Of a DNA stretch of 33,983 nucleotides, positions 9,231 through 18,614 are shown one piece after another. Under the pieces are notes generated by a model. It searched no databases and had not been told where the DNA came from. It saw only the letters and a list, made by a program, of their open reading frames with translations. The stretch lies in NCBI GenBank assembly GCA_001820055.1, contig MHOK01000021.1:1-33983 (forward strand), written 5' to 3'. Every line of letters begins with the position of its first letter. The stretch's first letter is position 1. The position numbers were made by a program, and so were the translations under genes. This stretch comes from Candidatus Spechtbacteria bacterium RIFCSPLOWO2_12_FULL_38_22 (GTDB lineage Bacteria; Patescibacteriota; Minisyncoccia; Spechtbacterales; 2-12-FULL-38-22).

Positions 9231-10862
9231 CTACATTTTTTCTGGCGCGTTAATGCCCAATAGTTTTAGGGACTTCCCTATTACCAGGCCTGTAGCTATT
9301 GCCAGCGCCAACCTACCTTTATTTATATTAAAGGCAGTCGAAGAAGGATTGTCTTCGATAATCCTAAAGTCGCGATAAAATTGACTAAATATCTGCGCTA
9401 ATTCATGTACATAAGTTGTTAAACGATGAACCTGATAATCGTGAGCAATATCTTCTATGATATCGGGAAACGCGACTAACTCTTTAATCAACTTCATCTC
9501 GCCATACTCCTTAAGCTCATTCATGTTTTTTTTACTTACTGAAAATTTATTAGAATCTGTTGCATTTTGTACTTTTTTTAGAATACTGCGGATTCTAGCG
9601 TGCGTGTATTGAATATAAAATACAGGATTTTTTTGTGACTGTTCGCGGGCAAGCTCTAAATCAAACTCCATTTGAGCATCCAAAGATTTGGTTAAGTAAA
9701 AATATCTTGTGACATCCAATCCTACTTCTTTTAATAAATCGTGCAAAGAAATTACATTGCCCCTTCTTTTGGAAAGGCGCATCTTCCCTTTCAGGGTAAC
9801 TAATTGAGAAATGAGAATATCCAAATCAGTTATTTTAAAACTTTTCATTGCAGCTTTCAAACGCCCCACATGACCCTGATGATCCGCGCCCCAGATATTA
9901 ATTAATTTTTTAAAACCTCTGCGCGCTTTGTCTCTGTGATAGGCGATATCTGCCATAAGATAAGTGCTCTCTCCGCTTCCCCTAATCAACACCTGATCTT
10001 GACTATCTCCATATTTAGTAGTTCTTAACCAAGTAGCTCCCTCTTTTTCGTATACCAACTTTTTTTTTTGAAGTTCATTAAACGTGTTTGTTACGAGGTT
10101 ATTTTTATATAAACCCTCTTCCTCTTTCCAGATATCAAATTTAATTTTTGCTTCCTCGTGTAAAAACTTTTCAATGTCCTGCATAATCTTGCCGGCCAAA
10201 AAATACCCTGCCGCGCTTGCGGTTTTTATATTTTTTAATTTAGAAGAATACTGTTTTAATTTTTCGTCTAAGTATGGGCTTTTATACGAGGTTCCTCTTT
10301 TTAACGCTGTCTTTCCTAACTCCTTAATTTGCGCACTTTGACGAGCATTATTTATATAATACTCGCGCTTAATATCAAAGTTCGCAAAACTAAGTATGTT
10401 TGCTAAAACATCGCCATAAAATGCGGTACGACCATGTCCTATATGCAACTCCCCAGTTGGGTTAACGGACACGAACTCTAAGTTTAATTTTTCTCCACGA
10501 CCAACATTAACCGAGCCAAAATTATTTGTTTTCAAAATATAAGAAACCTGCTGTTTTAAATACTCATTTGAAAAGTAAAAGTTTATAAAGCCAGGGGAAG
10601 CAACTTTAATTTCTGAAAATATTTTTAATAATTTCTCATCTTTTTGAAGTTGCTCTAAAATAACTTTCGCTATTGTTTTTGGCTTTCTGCCAGAACTAGA
10701 AGCAACCTGCATAGCAATGCTTGTTGAGTAATCTCCTTGTCCTTCACGATTTGAGCGTTCAATCTTTATTTTGTTGAAAGAACCAGCCGGCAATTTAGCG
10801 CTTTCTTGAAGTATTTTTATTGAATTTTTTACACTTTGGCGTAATTTATTGCGAACTTGCAT
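9231..10862 (-). CDS. argS: Arginyl-tRNA synthetase
   Basis: 543 aa; LEFVSVNPTGELHIGHGRTAFYGDVLANIL and NVISLHDLLKEVG are ArgRS signatures. Confidence 0.95.
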   Translation of the reverse strand: MQVRNKLRQSVKNSIKILQESAKLPAGSFNKIKIERSNREGQGDYSTSIAMQVASSSGRKPKTIAKVILEQLQKDEKLLKIFSEIKVASPGFINFYFSNEYLKQQVSYILKTNNFGSVNVGRGEKLNLEFVSVNPTGELHIGHGRTAFYGDVLANILSFANFDIKREYYINNARQSAQIKELGKTALKRGTSYKSPYLDEKLKQYSSKLKNIKTASAAGYFLAGKIMQDIEKFLHEEAKIKFDIWKEEEGLYKNNLVTNTFNELQKKKLVYEKEGATWLRTTKYGDSQDQVLIRGSGESTYLMADIAYHRDKARRGFKKLINIWGADHQGHVGRLKAAMKSFKITDLDILISQLVTLKGKMRLSKRRGNVISLHDLLKEVGLDVTRYFYLTKSLDAQMEFDLELAREQSQKNPVFYIQYTHARIRSILKKVQNATDSNKFSVSKKNMNELKEYGEMKLIKELVAFPDIIEDIAHDYQVHRLTTYVHELAQIFSQFYRDFRIIEDNPSSTAFNINKGRLALAIATGLVIGKSLKLLGINAPEKM

Positions 10863-10977
10863 GTACTCTAAGTTATAGCGTAAATTTCGCTATGTATAAA
10901 GGGGGTATAAAAATTTCTGGGAATTTTTTAGTTTATTTAATGTTATTCAATAAGTTGAACAGTATCGAAATATATAA

Positions 10978-11004
10978 AAAATCGTCGGTTAGGACGACTT
11001 TTTT
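10978..11004. terminator. Rho-independent terminator hairpin between argS and the 66-aa ORF
   Basis: aaaaaatCGTCggttagGACGactttttt. Confidence 0.6.
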
Positions 11005-11020
11005 GTTTTAGGTTAACTAT

Positions 11021-11221
11021 TTATTCTGAAAAAAGTGACTTAGCGTCAAGGGCGGTATTTGTGGTAACAGAGCCCCCATCTCCGCCTTTAAGTAGAACAA
11101 AACCTGCTTCCCCTAGCACTCTTTTCATATCTGAAGCGGCATCAAATGCTTCTTTAGCTGTTGCAAACTTCCTGTTGCTTCTAATAGCAAAAATCTTCTC
11201 CCAGGTAGTTCCGTATGCCAT
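11021..11221 (-). CDS. Small conserved-looking hypothetical protein
   Basis: 66-aa ORF, free-standing, own terminator at 10978..11004. Confidence 0.5.
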   Translation of the reverse strand: MAYGTTWEKIFAIRSNRKFATAKEAFDAASDMKRVLGEAGFVLLKGGDGGSVTTNTALDAKSLFSE

Positions 11222-11282
11222 CTTGCACCTCCCCTACATACTAAAAACATCTTAACAAATACATGATGGCCTGTCAATGTTT

Positions 11283-11359
11283 GATGCGCGCACCGCGAAG
11301 CCCCCGGTTTTTGCCGGGGGCGAAGTGGTGGAGATGACGGGACACTTTGTTATTTCACT
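11283..11359. repeat. 77-bp direct repeat copy 1 (hairpin plus tRNA/tmRNA-3'-end-like sequence)
   Basis: gatgcgcgcaccgcgaagcccccgg...ccgggggcgaagtggtggagatgacgggacactttgttatttcact; near-identical to 11690..11766. Confidence 0.8.
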
Positions 11360-11612
11360 AAATTAATCTTTTTTTGGTAAAAGCATACCCAGAACTAGAT
11401 TTTAGATATTTCTCAAAAGCGTAAGCTTTTTCTTTTTCTACAAATGTACAATACCAAAGTAAAATATAAGGAGTTTTTAATTTAGTGGATTTAGTACCGT
11501 GCCCATTATGTTGTTTGACGCGTTTTTGTAAATCAGCTGTTGCGCCAATATAACGACTTTTGTCTTTTTCGCTTTGTAAAATATAAACATAGTACATATT
11601 GATCTGCCCCAC
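11358..11612 (-). CDS. GIY-YIG family endonuclease, UvrC-like catalytic domain
   Basis: MYYVYILQSEKDKSRYIGATADLQKRVKQHNGHGTKSTK...FEKYLKSSSGYAFTKKRL; YVYIL...YIG motif. Confidence 0.9.
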   Translation of the reverse strand: MGQINMYYVYILQSEKDKSRYIGATADLQKRVKQHNGHGTKSTKLKTPYILLWYCTFVEKEKAYAFEKYLKSSSGYAFTKKRLI

Positions 11613-11689
11613 GACGTACCACTGCGTGGTACTATGCGGGGCACCACTTCGCTTAACACTAGCACGAATTTTTTAAATTTTAAAATTTT

Positions 11690-11766
11690 GGTGCGTGCAC
11701 CGCGAAGCCCCCGATTTTATTCGGGGGCGAAGTGGTGGAGATGGCGGGACACTTCGTTATTTCACT
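11690..11766. repeat. 77-bp direct repeat copy 2
   Basis: ggtgcgtgcaccgcgaagcccccga...tcgggggcgaagtggtggagatggcgggacacttcgttatttcact. Confidence 0.8.
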
Positions 11767-11896
11767 CGCTCACTTCGTTCGCTCTTTGACACCTTGCGGT
11801 TTCAACGCTCTTCGCTAATTAGCGAATCGCTGCTTCCACCACGGGAAACCAAAGTTTCCCGACCCCTTCTTTGTTCAATCCCCGCCATCAATTTCA

Positions 11897-11944
11897 ACCA
11901 AAATAAAATAGTCCGCCACGCATGGCGGACTATTTTATTTTGGT
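11897..11944. terminator. Perfect 21-bp-stem hairpin
   Basis: accaaaataaaatagtccgcc acgcat ggcggactattttattttggt, no mismatches. Confidence 0.7.
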
Positions 11945-12028
11945 GGACTACGTGAGAAGTGGTTGGAACCAAATTATGAAGGAATTGCAGCTTTGGCAGC
12001 AGGTATCCACGACTAATTCGTAATTTTA

Positions 12029-12445
12029 CTAAAACTCCCCCTTATCAACCAATTTATTTAATCTCTTAATAACTGCCTTCGTTAATTTATTTTCAGACAG
12101 CCGAACCTTCATTTGTTGATTTTCTTGGAATCTTTCTACTAAACCCTGGCCTTCAAGCTTCTTATCAATAGTGCTATCCCACCAAGCTCCTTGCCAGAAA
12201 TTATTCTTTGAATATAAAACATCTATGGAAACAAGGGGCCACGGATGACCATTATTCCATATATCCAAAAGACGATCTGCCATATGTTTCCCTTTTAAGG
12301 CCTTTCTAATCGAACGAGTTTCTTTCAATAATTTCTTGGTTATAAAATAAGATTTTACCCAAGCTTCAATTGGTTTATACATAAAAGCAGTGAATCCCAA
12401 AAAGATAGCACCGCTTACTACTGACAAAATAATGAATTTAATCAT
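12029..12445 (-). CDS. Membrane-anchored hypothetical protein
   Basis: 138 aa with one N-terminal TM segment (IKFIILSVVSGAIFLGFTAFMY). Confidence 0.5.
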   Translation of the reverse strand: MIKFIILSVVSGAIFLGFTAFMYKPIEAWVKSYFITKKLLKETRSIRKALKGKHMADRLLDIWNNGHPWPLVSIDVLYSKNNFWQGAWWDSTIDKKLEGQGLVERFQENQQMKVRLSENKLTKAVIKRLNKLVDKGEF

Positions 12446-12470
12446 AATTTAAATTTTAACACATTATTTA

Positions 12471-13844
12471 TCATAAACTTGCAATAGCGTCTGCGTTAAT
12501 TGTTTTCAATCCATCTCTTTCTTGAACATAGGGAATTTTTTCTTCTTCAAATCCGAACCACAGATATACCTCCCGAATCAACTCAAATGCAACAGCTCCT
12601 ATATCGAAATTATCAGTTAAAAAGGTTTTTTCAACCGCTCCATCATTATCGGGCGCATCTCTTCTTTGGTCTTCAAAGCCTTGAGCCAAACTGCCGAGTT
12701 GATATGGAAGTAAATAACTTTTTATGTCATCAAGGTGTAAATTCTTAAAATCAACCCGCAGTGTTATTTCTTCTGGTAAATTCTCCAGGTCATCCAAAAC
12801 AAGCTTATAGAACGACACAAAACTATAAATAACCTCTATTAGAGCGGCTGAGTTTATTTTCTGTCTTTCTTCATCGTGCCAGGCAAGAAATCTATGGTCT
12901 GCAAGAGCAATAAAAACAAGGGTTCCATCCTTATACAAATCGATAACCTTCCTGTCTCCGTTTGCTACGCGAATCATTTCACCACGCATAATCCTTGCCT
13001 GATCCAGCGTCTCAATACTCCAACCACCTCGTCGTAATATAGGGGGAGTTTCTAAATGCCTTCTGATGCTATGCTCTGAGGTTAAAAAAATAGTTTGAAG
13101 CTGACTCGGCTGATTTGGGTAAGCAGAAATAGTTATAGTTCTTTCATTTCCCAGATAAGCGTGTTCAAGCGCGCGCGTTATTCTTTGCTCTATTCTCTCA
13201 CCATTAGTCCTGCTTTGAACTTGAGCCTGATTATGTTGCGCTACACTCCTCAAGAGAACCTCGATTCCATCAAGTTGATTTTTAATTTGTTTTTCATAAT
13301 GAAAACCTGATTGTATATATCTTTGCATATCTGCAATAGTTGCGGGTTTATTGGTGTCTCCTTTTCTCTGCGCGTACCCAAACAGTGTCTCTATTTTCCT
13401 TTCACCATCAAGAGTTTTTGTTATTAAAAAAGGTTTAGTAGATTCTTTTTGTTCTGGAACCGTAATAACCACCAAGCCCCTGCCCGCCTGAGACGTAATC
13501 TCAATCCATTTTACATCTACCCCCTCAATGTCCGGGTAAACCCAATCTCCTATAACATTTCTATATTGTATGGGGTCTACGAGGCTTTTATTAAAAGGAC
13601 GAAGAGATTCAACTTCATCTCCAAAATGTTCGTCGCTTTGAGATGTTTTAACACCTATAAAAATAAATCCTCCTTCAAAATTGGAGAAAGAGGAAACGTC
13701 TTTAGCTAATTCTTTTTTTGATATATCGTTTTGCAACTGATAAGGGCTTGCTTTGCAATCGAACCACTCATTCTCAATTTCTCCAATAAGCTTATCAAAA
13801 TCAGCGGCTGAAACAATTTCTTGTAATTTTTCTAAGGATAGCAT
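12471..13844 (-). CDS. AlbA_2 / Schlafen-like domain protein
   Basis: Internal ATG at 13844 (MLSLEKLQEIVSAADFDKLIGEIENEWFDCKASPYQL...KELAKDVSSFSNFEGGFIFIGVKT) fits the AlbA_2 pattern; the ORF-track start at 13973 reads through an intergenic hairpin. Confidence 0.75.
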   Translation of the reverse strand: MLSLEKLQEIVSAADFDKLIGEIENEWFDCKASPYQLQNDISKKELAKDVSSFSNFEGGFIFIGVKTSQSDEHFGDEVESLRPFNKSLVDPIQYRNVIGDWVYPDIEGVDVKWIEITSQAGRGLVVITVPEQKESTKPFLITKTLDGERKIETLFGYAQRKGDTNKPATIADMQRYIQSGFHYEKQIKNQLDGIEVLLRSVAQHNQAQVQSRTNGERIEQRITRALEHAYLGNERTITISAYPNQPSQLQTIFLTSEHSIRRHLETPPILRRGGWSIETLDQARIMRGEMIRVANGDRKVIDLYKDGTLVFIALADHRFLAWHDEERQKINSAALIEVIYSFVSFYKLVLDDLENLPEEITLRVDFKNLHLDDIKSYLLPYQLGSLAQGFEDQRRDAPDNDGAVEKTFLTDNFDIGAVAFELIREVYLWFGFEEEKIPYVQERDGLKTINADAIASL

Positions 13845-13926
13845 ACAAATTGAATTTAATTTACCTCTTACACTACACAAAAACAAGCGCCTTCGCAAGC
13901 GCCCCTTTGTTTTATAGAAAATAATT

Positions 13927-14085
13927 TTATCCTTCTTGCTCCTCTGTTTTACTGGGCCTAAGCAGTAACGCAAAAAGGTTCACCAGCTTTTCTGCCTTTA
14001 TTTTTGCTTCTTCATAAGGAAGTTCTACATTAAATTCCTTCTTATAAAGTTCTTGAAATTCTTTTACGGCTTCGTCGGGTAGCAT
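13927..14085 (-). CDS. 52-aa small protein (not in ORF track)
   Basis: MLPDEAVKEFQELYKKEFNVELPYEEAKIKAEKLVNLFALLLRPSKTEEQEG*, 53 intact codons, located directly downstream of the restriction-modification operon. Confidence 0.7.
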   Translation of the reverse strand: MLPDEAVKEFQELYKKEFNVELPYEEAKIKAEKLVNLFALLLRPSKTEEQEG

Positions 14086-14098
14086 ATAGGAAAATTAC

Positions 14099-15487
14099 TT
14101 AAGCCCAAAAATCTAATAGATTCTTAATTGCTTCCTTAAATAATTCCGGAGCTTGAACGCCTAAAATCAAATCGCCTTGCTCATTTAAAAGAAACCCAAC
14201 TTTAAGTTCCACAATCTTTTTTTCTACTCCCCCAAATAAAACAACGGTGCGAATTATTTCAAATCCAGGATAGTATTTCTTGATATATCTGTCCTCAATA
14301 TCCTTAAAACCTCTTAACTCCTTAATACCGTCCTTACGGAACTTATATTTTTTACCTTCAACATCAATCACTTCGCTTCTTCCAAAGTCAATTAAAATTA
14401 AATCTGGTATGCTAATTATTTTCTTCTTATTTCCGGCTTTATATGCACGTTTATCAGAATACTTTTCTAAAGCAATAGGTTTTCCTTCTTTAGTTATAAA
14501 ATAGCCTTTCTCGCAACCGGCGTGGTTTTCAAAAATAGAGTATCCTTCTGTAAAATTTTCTGCCACCAAATGAATAAATATAGTCCCTAATTTCTCCCCA
14601 TCCATATCATACTTCCAATAACTCTTATGCATTACAGCTTTTGAAATTGTTATGCCCTGCAATGAGATATTTAAAGCATTGGCTATTTGAATAAACTTAT
14701 TTCCACCCTCAACGTGTTGTTGTAAAAGACCGTGCCGAGTAATTTCAATCTCACCTTTCCAACCTAATCTTCGCAAAGCTGCAGCAATTAAACTCAATGC
14801 GCCGATGTTTGGATCGTGAGATAGTCCGCCACTTTTGAAGAGCCGACCGGAGATTTGAATCTTCTTATCAAGTTTTGTAAACAAAATTGGCACATTTCCT
14901 TTCGGAGCATTTTTCATACCAGCTTTTAGAGCAATGATCTCATCAATGGTTTTAAAAGGTTTGAAAATTTTAGGATCTAACTTTTTACCTAACACCTCAA
15001 CGCCCAGAGTTAGCAGTAACCTTGTCCCAAAAATATACGTTGATGTTGCCACCTTTTTCTGATCTATCCTTAAATAATAGAGCATTATTTTTTTAGCATT
15101 TGGGTAATAGGTTTGTATAAAAAGAAATTTAATAGCTCGTTGATAAACACCGGTATTTCGGCTCTCCGAATCATCTGTTTTGGTTTCTTCAATCGCGTAA
15201 ATAGGTTTATCCCTTAAAGTTGGTTCATTTTTTTGATAAAAAATTAAGAAATCTACTGCACTTGAGTTCCCTGAAATAGTTTTTATATACACTCTGTCTA
15301 CATTATTGCAACGAAAACCTACGACCTCGTATTTAAAAGCAAACTTTCCATTTTCCAGAATTGGTAAAATGCGTATAGCATCAATAAAAACTGCAAATTC
15401 ATAATCCTTTGCAAATTTTTCAAGCACTTTTATTAAAACCTCTTTTTTGGGACGCTCCTCTGTTAAAAACCAAAGATTCTTTTTCAT
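14099..15487 (-). CDS. Putative PD-(D/E)XK restriction endonuclease
   Basis: 462 aa; SSAVDFLIFYQKNEPTLRDKPIYAIEETKTDDSESRN resembles a D...ExK core; overlaps the adjacent adenine methylase by 4 nt. Confidence 0.55.
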   Translation of the reverse strand: MKKNLWFLTEERPKKEVLIKVLEKFAKDYEFAVFIDAIRILPILENGKFAFKYEVVGFRCNNVDRVYIKTISGNSSAVDFLIFYQKNEPTLRDKPIYAIEETKTDDSESRNTGVYQRAIKFLFIQTYYPNAKKIMLYYLRIDQKKVATSTYIFGTRLLLTLGVEVLGKKLDPKIFKPFKTIDEIIALKAGMKNAPKGNVPILFTKLDKKIQISGRLFKSGGLSHDPNIGALSLIAAALRRLGWKGEIEITRHGLLQQHVEGGNKFIQIANALNISLQGITISKAVMHKSYWKYDMDGEKLGTIFIHLVAENFTEGYSIFENHAGCEKGYFITKEGKPIALEKYSDKRAYKAGNKKKIISIPDLILIDFGRSEVIDVEGKKYKFRKDGIKELRGFKDIEDRYIKKYYPGFEIIRTVVLFGGVEKKIVELKVGFLLNEQGDLILGVQAPELFKEAIKNLLDFWA

Positions 15488-16542
15488 TTTTTTAATATAT
15501 ATAACTGTTCCTTAACGTGTTTTTTTGTTTTGCTTGCCCCGTTATTGTTGCTTTTAAAACGTGGGTATTCAAATTCACTTAATTCAACTTGACCATATTG
15601 GGCCAATGTAGATATTATTTTTTTTTGAGGCATTATGCCCTCCGTGTTATAGCTCAAAATCAAGGCTCCGCAGTTTGCTTTTTTTGCTATTTTTGAAAGT
15701 TCACCTAATGCAGATTCTGGATTACAAAAATTAGATTTTTGATTACTATAATCCCTTAAACCGGTTACTCCTTTTATTTTCGGGTTGTCATACTTTGATA
15801 TCGTTTCTAACAAATGATAGTTTGGCGCATATTGCCTCTGATTATATGGGGGGTCAAGATAATATATATCCGCTTTTATTTTATCTACAAGATCTACTGA
15901 ATTGACATTAAACGCATAATTTTCTTTTTTGTTTACTATTTGAGGAACGCCACGTAATTTTAATGGCTTAAGCGCTCTTACGTCCCATTTTTTTTGAAAT
16001 GCTCCATAAACACCGGTGATATTTGCATAGAAAGGAGCAGTTTCAATAAGACAGGCCACCAATATAAAATACTCATTTTGAGTTACTAACTTTTCCTTCC
16101 GCCAAATTTCAATTTGCTGCCTGATTGCATCTATTCTTTTACCATTTTCGTTAGTAAAATACATTCTTGCTTGTTTTAATCCAGACGTCCCAGCCGGCGT
16201 ATAATTCTTGTAAATAAATCCTTCAACCGGGTCAATCTGATTTAAATACTCAACAACCAGCAATAAGGGCGAAGAAAAAAGAAAACCGCTCTTAATGCTA
16301 ATTTTATTAAGAAGTTTGCTGAATTTTGGTTCTTCGTTATTTACAATATACGCCTGCTGCAAAACATACGAAAAATGTAGTAAATCTGACGAAAAAATTT
16401 GATAACCCAATTTTTTGAAATACTTACCAACACTTGCAGTCCCAGCAAAAAAATCAAAGAACGAATTTCCTTGAATGTTCTTTGATTGCATTACTTGGTG
16501 TATTTTATTAACCAAATTTTCTTTATTACCAATAAACCTCAT
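15484..16542 (-). CDS. DNA adenine-N6 methyltransferase, D12 class (FokI-type half)
   Basis: 352 aa; MRFIGNKENLVNKIH, FFDFFAGTASVGKYF and IYYLDPPYNQRQYAPNYHLLETI. Confidence 0.85.
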   Translation of the reverse strand: MRFIGNKENLVNKIHQVMQSKNIQGNSFFDFFAGTASVGKYFKKLGYQIFSSDLLHFSYVLQQAYIVNNEEPKFSKLLNKISIKSGFLFSSPLLLVVEYLNQIDPVEGFIYKNYTPAGTSGLKQARMYFTNENGKRIDAIRQQIEIWRKEKLVTQNEYFILVACLIETAPFYANITGVYGAFQKKWDVRALKPLKLRGVPQIVNKKENYAFNVNSVDLVDKIKADIYYLDPPYNQRQYAPNYHLLETISKYDNPKIKGVTGLRDYSNQKSNFCNPESALGELSKIAKKANCGALILSYNTEGIMPQKKIISTLAQYGQVELSEFEYPRFKSNNNGASKTKKHVKEQLYILKK

Positions 16543-16543
16543 A

Positions 16544-17464
16544 CTATGTAGAATAATTCGTTATAAGCACCTCCACACTTGCATTTCTGTCCCTTACACG
16601 GGTTTGATAGTTAGAATTTGAATAATTGAAATCAATATAATTTATTCTGTAATTGTCCTTCTCTGAAATCCATTTTTTTAAAACATCATTTGATTTTCCT
16701 TTATGGTCTATGACATTTGATAAGGCAAATCTTATTCCCTTTTTGTTTAATTCATCTAATCTTTCTAATAAAGCGGTCTCCTCTTTCTCCGACCAACCCT
16801 TAAAACCCCTTTTCCCATCATTGTAAGTTCCTGTTGTTATAAGATACGGAGGATCACAATAGACAAAATCATTGTTAGACAAAAAAGAAAAATCAAATTC
16901 TTCAAAACAAATACCAGATAAGACAACGTCCAAATCTTTTAATCTTAAAATAAATCGCTCTAAATTTTCACGCATTTTATTATTAAAACTGCTTCTCTCC
17001 CTCCCAAATGGGTTATTAAATTCGTGATTATTGTTAAAACGTATTTGATGATTAAAAGAGTAAGCAATAAGAACAAATAAATCTAACGGATTTTTTTGTT
17101 CATTATATAAACTTCTCATTTCCTTATATCCGTCCTCATTTGTTAATGAAAGCTTGAACTGCCTTATCCTTCCATCTATATGCCCTAATATATCGCCAAC
17201 ATCTTGGGACTTAAAGATTTTATACATCTCAATCAAGTAAGTTAAGTTGTCATTTAGGTAGACGTGATCTGCATTTACGTTTATTCCCACATTACAACCA
17301 CCAGCGAATAAATCCACAAAATTACCTATGTTTTTGGGAAAATAAGGCACTATCTGGCCTAAAATCTTATATTTACCTCCAATATAATTTAACGGTGACC
17401 TTATAAAATCACCGACAATAATACTATTTGGAGATAACGGAAATAAATTAAGCTTGGTCTGCAT
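16544..17464 (-). CDS. DNA adenine-N6 methyltransferase, D12/Dam class
   Basis: 306 aa; SPLNYIGGKYKILGQIVPYFP, FVDLFAGGCNVGINV and FVYCDPPYLITTGTYN. Confidence 0.9.
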   Translation of the reverse strand: MQTKLNLFPLSPNSIIVGDFIRSPLNYIGGKYKILGQIVPYFPKNIGNFVDLFAGGCNVGINVNADHVYLNDNLTYLIEMYKIFKSQDVGDILGHIDGRIRQFKLSLTNEDGYKEMRSLYNEQKNPLDLFVLIAYSFNHQIRFNNNHEFNNPFGRERSSFNNKMRENLERFILRLKDLDVVLSGICFEEFDFSFLSNNDFVYCDPPYLITTGTYNDGKRGFKGWSEKEETALLERLDELNKKGIRFALSNVIDHKGKSNDVLKKWISEKDNYRINYIDFNYSNSNYQTRVRDRNASVEVLITNYST

Positions 17465-18603
17465 TATTTTTTAAATTCGTTAAGCTTAAAATCTACTTGA
17501 TATAAATATACTTCAACGTCTTTGAGTTTCTTTAAGGCAAAGTAAAGGCGTTCGTCATAATGTCCGGCTATGATAATTCCTTTTGTCGGTTTTCCGCTTG
17601 TTTTCTTTTCTTCAAGCCAGCCCATATACCTGGTGAGTTGCCCAACCGTGTCGTCGCTGGTTTGGTTCTTTTTTAGCTCTATCACAACATACTGGTCGGT
17701 TTTTTTATCTTTAGCTAAAATATCAATAATACCTATATCAGTTCTATACTGCTGACTTACCAGTTCACCATTTTCCTCTATTAAATCATATTTATTGCCA
17801 AATTCTGTCTTGTCCCAATTTTCTATAATAAAATCCTCCAACTGGCTCTCCATATAGAATAAGCTGGGATCGCTAATTTCTTGACTTACTGTAGGGAATG
17901 ATGCTTGAACCTCTTCTTCTGCTTCTATTTTGCTAACTTTCCAAAAAGATTTGAACTCTGCAGAGTAAGCGAAAACCGATACGGTTCTTGCCGAATAATG
18001 AATACCCGCGTTTTCAAAAAATTTTATAATATCACTGTTTGAAGCGGCTATTTTATTACCAATATCCTCTGACGAAAAATCTACGGTCTGTATACCAAGA
18101 AACGAACATAATTTTTCCCTATCATTCAAGGAAATAATGCTCAAATTATTAACCGGATAAAATGCCGCCAGCATTGCCCCCAGAGCATTTCCGCTTGGTC
18201 CTGTTAAATTATTTATATGTTTTTCTTCGTTAAGCTTGTATAGCTCATTTATATACCCAGCTTTTTGGGTCGTATCCTCTTCAAGAAAAATTTTATTTAA
18301 TAAGCTTGAAAATTCTTTACGAGCTTTTATACCGTTAAACATTCTTCTCCAAGCCCCTTGTGCAACCATAGCTCGTGCTACTGCTTCGCTTTCGCGGGTA
18401 TTACCACGCCCATTTCTATCTAAAATTCGTATAATTTGATCAACCTCGGCATCGTTCAGCTCGCTATTACCGTCCGCTAAAATCTTATTATCCCAAAAAT
18501 CTCTAAACAGCTGACTTTGTTTCACCCAAATAGCATCCTTTGATTCAACATCATATATAGCAAGGAAGTTATTAAATAATTGTTTTAATTCTTGTTTCTC
18601 CAT
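17464..18603 (-). CDS. Putative nuclease with NucS-like PD-(D/E)XK C-terminal domain
   Basis: 379 aa; RTDIGIIDILAKDKKTDQYVVIELKKNQTSDDTVGQLTRYMGWLEEKK matches the GxxDxLxxD...VVIELK...GQLxRYMGW pattern of NucS-type nucleases; its start shares a base with the methylase gene end. Confidence 0.75.
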   Translation of the reverse strand: MEKQELKQLFNNFLAIYDVESKDAIWVKQSQLFRDFWDNKILADGNSELNDAEVDQIIRILDRNGRGNTRESEAVARAMVAQGAWRRMFNGIKARKEFSSLLNKIFLEEDTTQKAGYINELYKLNEEKHINNLTGPSGNALGAMLAAFYPVNNLSIISLNDREKLCSFLGIQTVDFSSEDIGNKIAASNSDIIKFFENAGIHYSARTVSVFAYSAEFKSFWKVSKIEAEEEVQASFPTVSQEISDPSLFYMESQLEDFIIENWDKTEFGNKYDLIEENGELVSQQYRTDIGIIDILAKDKKTDQYVVIELKKNQTSDDTVGQLTRYMGWLEEKKTSGKPTKGIIIAGHYDERLYFALKKLKDVEVYLYQVDFKLNEFKK

Positions 18604-18614
18604 AAATTACAGTT

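Noticed and set aside
11477-11665. 62-aa minus-strand ORF overlapping the GIY-YIG gene
   Set aside because: Out-of-frame with the clear GIY-YIG ORF and no family resemblance.
11873-11900. Degenerate tRNA gene at GTTCAATCCCCGCCATCAATTTCAACCA
   Set aside because: Resembles a tRNA T-arm/acceptor end, but spacing to the CCA-like end is wrong and no matching 5' acceptor or anticodon arm was found.
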